This document shows positions 57,831-59,321 of a DNA stretch of 59,321 bases, piece by piece. The notes beneath the pieces were generated by a model that was given only the letters and a program-made list of their open reading frames with translations, did not search any database and had not been told where the DNA came from. The translations under genes and the position numbers were made by a program. Position 1 is the first letter of the stretch. The number at the start of each line of letters is the position of its first letter. Source of the stretch: CAYXEN01 sp964464035 (GTDB lineage Bacteria > Krumholzibacteriota > Krumholzibacteriia > WVZY01); NCBI GenBank assembly GCA_964464035.1, contig CAYXEN010000010.1:1-59321 (forward strand). Direction: 5' to 3'.

Positions 57831-58841
57831 CTAGAACTGCGGCGGAAAGCTCGTGAAGGTTTCCCCGAAGAGCATCTGCGTCACGTCTTTCGTATCCTTG
57901 TAGTGGATCCACGTGCCTGAAGTATCCTGCTTGACGAACGCGATCTTCAGAGAGGTAGCCCAATCATCGGGAATCATGACGGGATCCGAGCCTCCGTAGT
58001 GTTGCAACCCGTTGTTCCACCAAGTGAGTGTCATGGTCCCGGTGTTGTTGTACTCCGCCACGAAATCATTCTTGTGGCACTCGTCACAAACCGTTCCCAC
58101 GTCAGGCTTATATATAGTGTGCCCGAAATAAGGGGCTATCACTGTGAAGGTCTGTTTCGGCCCCGAGGTGGAAACGGCGGCCATCATATTGCCCGCATGC
58201 ACTTTCCCGTTCTTCTTCACCAGGATTTTCCAGTCGAACACGCCGGCCGGAGATCCTTTTTCGAAGTGACAGTTGTAACACGAGATCGTGTTCTTTACGT
58301 GGCACCCGGAACAGTCGACCTTGGCGAGGTGATTTTGGTGCGGCACCGCGGGCAGTGTCGCCGTATCGTGACAACCCACGCACGATGCTTTTATAGCGCC
58401 GTCGGACAGCAGCGAGCTATAGCTGCCGCCGTCACCGTGCGCGTCGGACTCCGAATGGCACGTAGTGCACGTAAAGCCCGCATCTCTGTGCACATCGGAC
58501 AAGCCCAGGGCTATCTCCTTGGCTTGGCGTCCATGGCAGGCGAGACACTTCGAATCCATGGGCGGATCTCCTCCCGACGCCTTTACGTGGCATGCCTGGC
58601 AATTGTCCGAATCGATATGACAAGAACCGCACTGCGTCGAAGACCATGGTACGCCGCTTACGGTTTCGAATCCCCCTTGAGCTGCTGAGTAGAAGTACTC
58701 CATCCCGCCGCTAGTCGCGTGCAGGGAGTTGGCCATGAACTGTGCATGGCTCGATCCCCCGCCGGGGCAAACTGTATCATCGTTGCAACCGGCGACAATG
58801 AATAGAAGTGGAACCAAGAATAAATACCACTTGATGCGCAT
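57831..58841 (-). CDS. octaheme c-type cytochrome lipoprotein
   Basis: 336 residues with a lipoprotein signal (FLVPLLFIVAGC) and eight CxxCH motifs: CGSCH, CQACH, CLACH, CTTCH, CVGCH, CSGCH, CYNCH and CDECH. Extra His residues (LHAT, HRDAG, HQNHL, FGHT) can serve as distal ligands. The heme spacing is not that of hydroxylamine oxidoreductase or octaheme tetrathionate reductase that I can recall. The last hundred residues are heme-free and beta-like (MTLTWWNNGLQHYGG). It is probably outer-membrane or periplasmic-facing and carries electrons. ATG 58841 follows GAGGAGG; the frame extends six codons further. Confidence 0.88.
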   Translation of the reverse strand: MRIKWYLFLVPLLFIVAGCNDDTVCPGGGSSHAQFMANSLHATSGGMEYFYSAAQGGFETVSGVPWSSTQCGSCHIDSDNCQACHVKASGGDPPMDSKCLACHGRQAKEIALGLSDVHRDAGFTCTTCHSESDAHGDGGSYSSLLSDGAIKASCVGCHDTATLPAVPHQNHLAKVDCSGCHVKNTISCYNCHFEKGSPAGVFDWKILVKKNGKVHAGNMMAAVSTSGPKQTFTVIAPYFGHTIYKPDVGTVCDECHKNDFVAEYNNTGTMTLTWWNNGLQHYGGSDPVMIPDDWATSLKIAFVKQDTSGTWIHYKDTKDVTQMLFGETFTSFPPQF

Positions 58842-59120
58842 GTCTCGACCTCCTCTCACTTCAACCTTTGCGCAAGGTGCAGGAACCGTTCGACGGCCTC
58901 GGCCTTCGGGCCGAAAAAATCGCTCGGCATCCTACATTCCGTATATTGCGATAATATGATTGCCCGATTTGTGCGATCTTGTCAAATTTAATCATTCCGG
59001 TGTTATACAGCTTCTTACAGCTGTTTGTCCTGAATATCCAAAAAGTTGGTCGATGATGCTTTGCTGTTTGGAAGCGGGTCGCGAGGAATGTAACCGATGG
59101 GCTTTCTATGAAACGCAGTG

Positions 59121-59215
<95 letters not shown>

Positions 59216-59236
59216 GTCCTCGGATCAGACTGTCTA

Positions 59237-59321
59237 TGGCGGAGGGCGAGGGACTCGAACCCCCATGGGCGTAAACCCGGCGGTTTTCAAGACCGCTGCC
59301 TTACCAATTAGGACTAGCCCT
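59237..59321 (-). tRNA. tRNA-Ser (TGA anticodon), 5' end cut by the window
   Basis: 85 nt visible, with CCA, long variable arm and anticodon loop CTTGAAA (TGA). The acceptor 3' strand GCCCTCC predicts that two 5' bases (GG) lie beyond the window edge. Confidence 0.94.

Noticed and set aside
58951..58985. Promoter TTGACA...TATTAT before the octaheme gene
   Set aside because: The two hexamers are 23 bases apart, too far for a sigma70 promoter. An AATCAT at 18 bases is possible but weak.

Overview
The window is a chromosomal stretch of moderately high GC from a Gram-negative, respiring bacterium. The best hints to lineage are an M1 aminopeptidase ending in a FlgD-like/type IX-like sorting module (NYPNPFNP...), a DUF5683 protein, secreted CARDB and lipoprotein genes, and an alternative complex III (ACIII) joined to a caa3 oxidase. 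Together these suggest an uncultured FCB-superphylum phylum of the Eisenbacteria/Krumholzibacteria/Latescibacteria type. The assignment is inferred from protein style, not from a marker phylogeny. No insertion sequence, phage, CRISPR array or other mobile element was seen.

Nearly everything from 1 to 49871 reads on the minus strand. In transcription order it begins with cell-wall precursor genes (glmM, glmS) and ridA. A selenocysteine tRNA with its own consensus promoter follows, then a DUF5683 protein, lepA, lepB and hemW. Next come the heat-shock block hrcA-grpE-dnaK-dnaJ and rsmE, then a macromolecular-synthesis block yqeY-cvpA-mutS2-dnaG-rpoD and a CAT tRNA. A tiny promoter/micro-ORF/terminator unit sits before cdsZ-like and RNase HI genes, then rnpB, recJ, dtd, maf and mtnA. 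A NicO-like membrane protein, a thiamine-diphosphate enzyme plus semialdehyde dehydrogenase pair (possible 2-oxoglutarate bypass) and a Zn/Cd ATPase follow. Then come a SpeD-SpeE fusion protein and a DUF255 protein. The run ends in a respiratory operon: sco, ctaD, ctaE, ctaF, ctaC, ctaB, a membrane-fused cytochrome c, actA, actB, actC, actD, actF, with actF cut by the window edge.

From about 49970 to the right end the organisation is looser. The aminopeptidase and an MFS transporter run on the plus strand. A secreted CARDB protein, two small plus-strand genes, a DUF3566-like membrane protein and an octaheme lipoprotein cytochrome follow, interspersed with tRNA-Thr(CGT), tRNA-Arg(ACG) and two tandem tRNA-Ser genes (GCT, and TGA cut by the edge).

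Functionally, quinol electrons would pass through ACIII and the fused cytochrome c to the caa3 oxidase, with Sco and CtaB supplying CuA and heme. ctaB, however, carries an in-frame TAG. The SpeD-SpeE fusion and MtnA connect polyamine synthesis with methylthioadenosine salvage, although MTA phosphorylase is not in the window. The most interesting items are the SpeD-SpeE fusion with a changed active-site motif, the 2-oxoglutarate-bypass-like gene pair, selC, the amber codon in ctaB, a structure that would trap the dnaJ ribosome-binding site, and the micro-transcription unit before the cdsZ-like gene.
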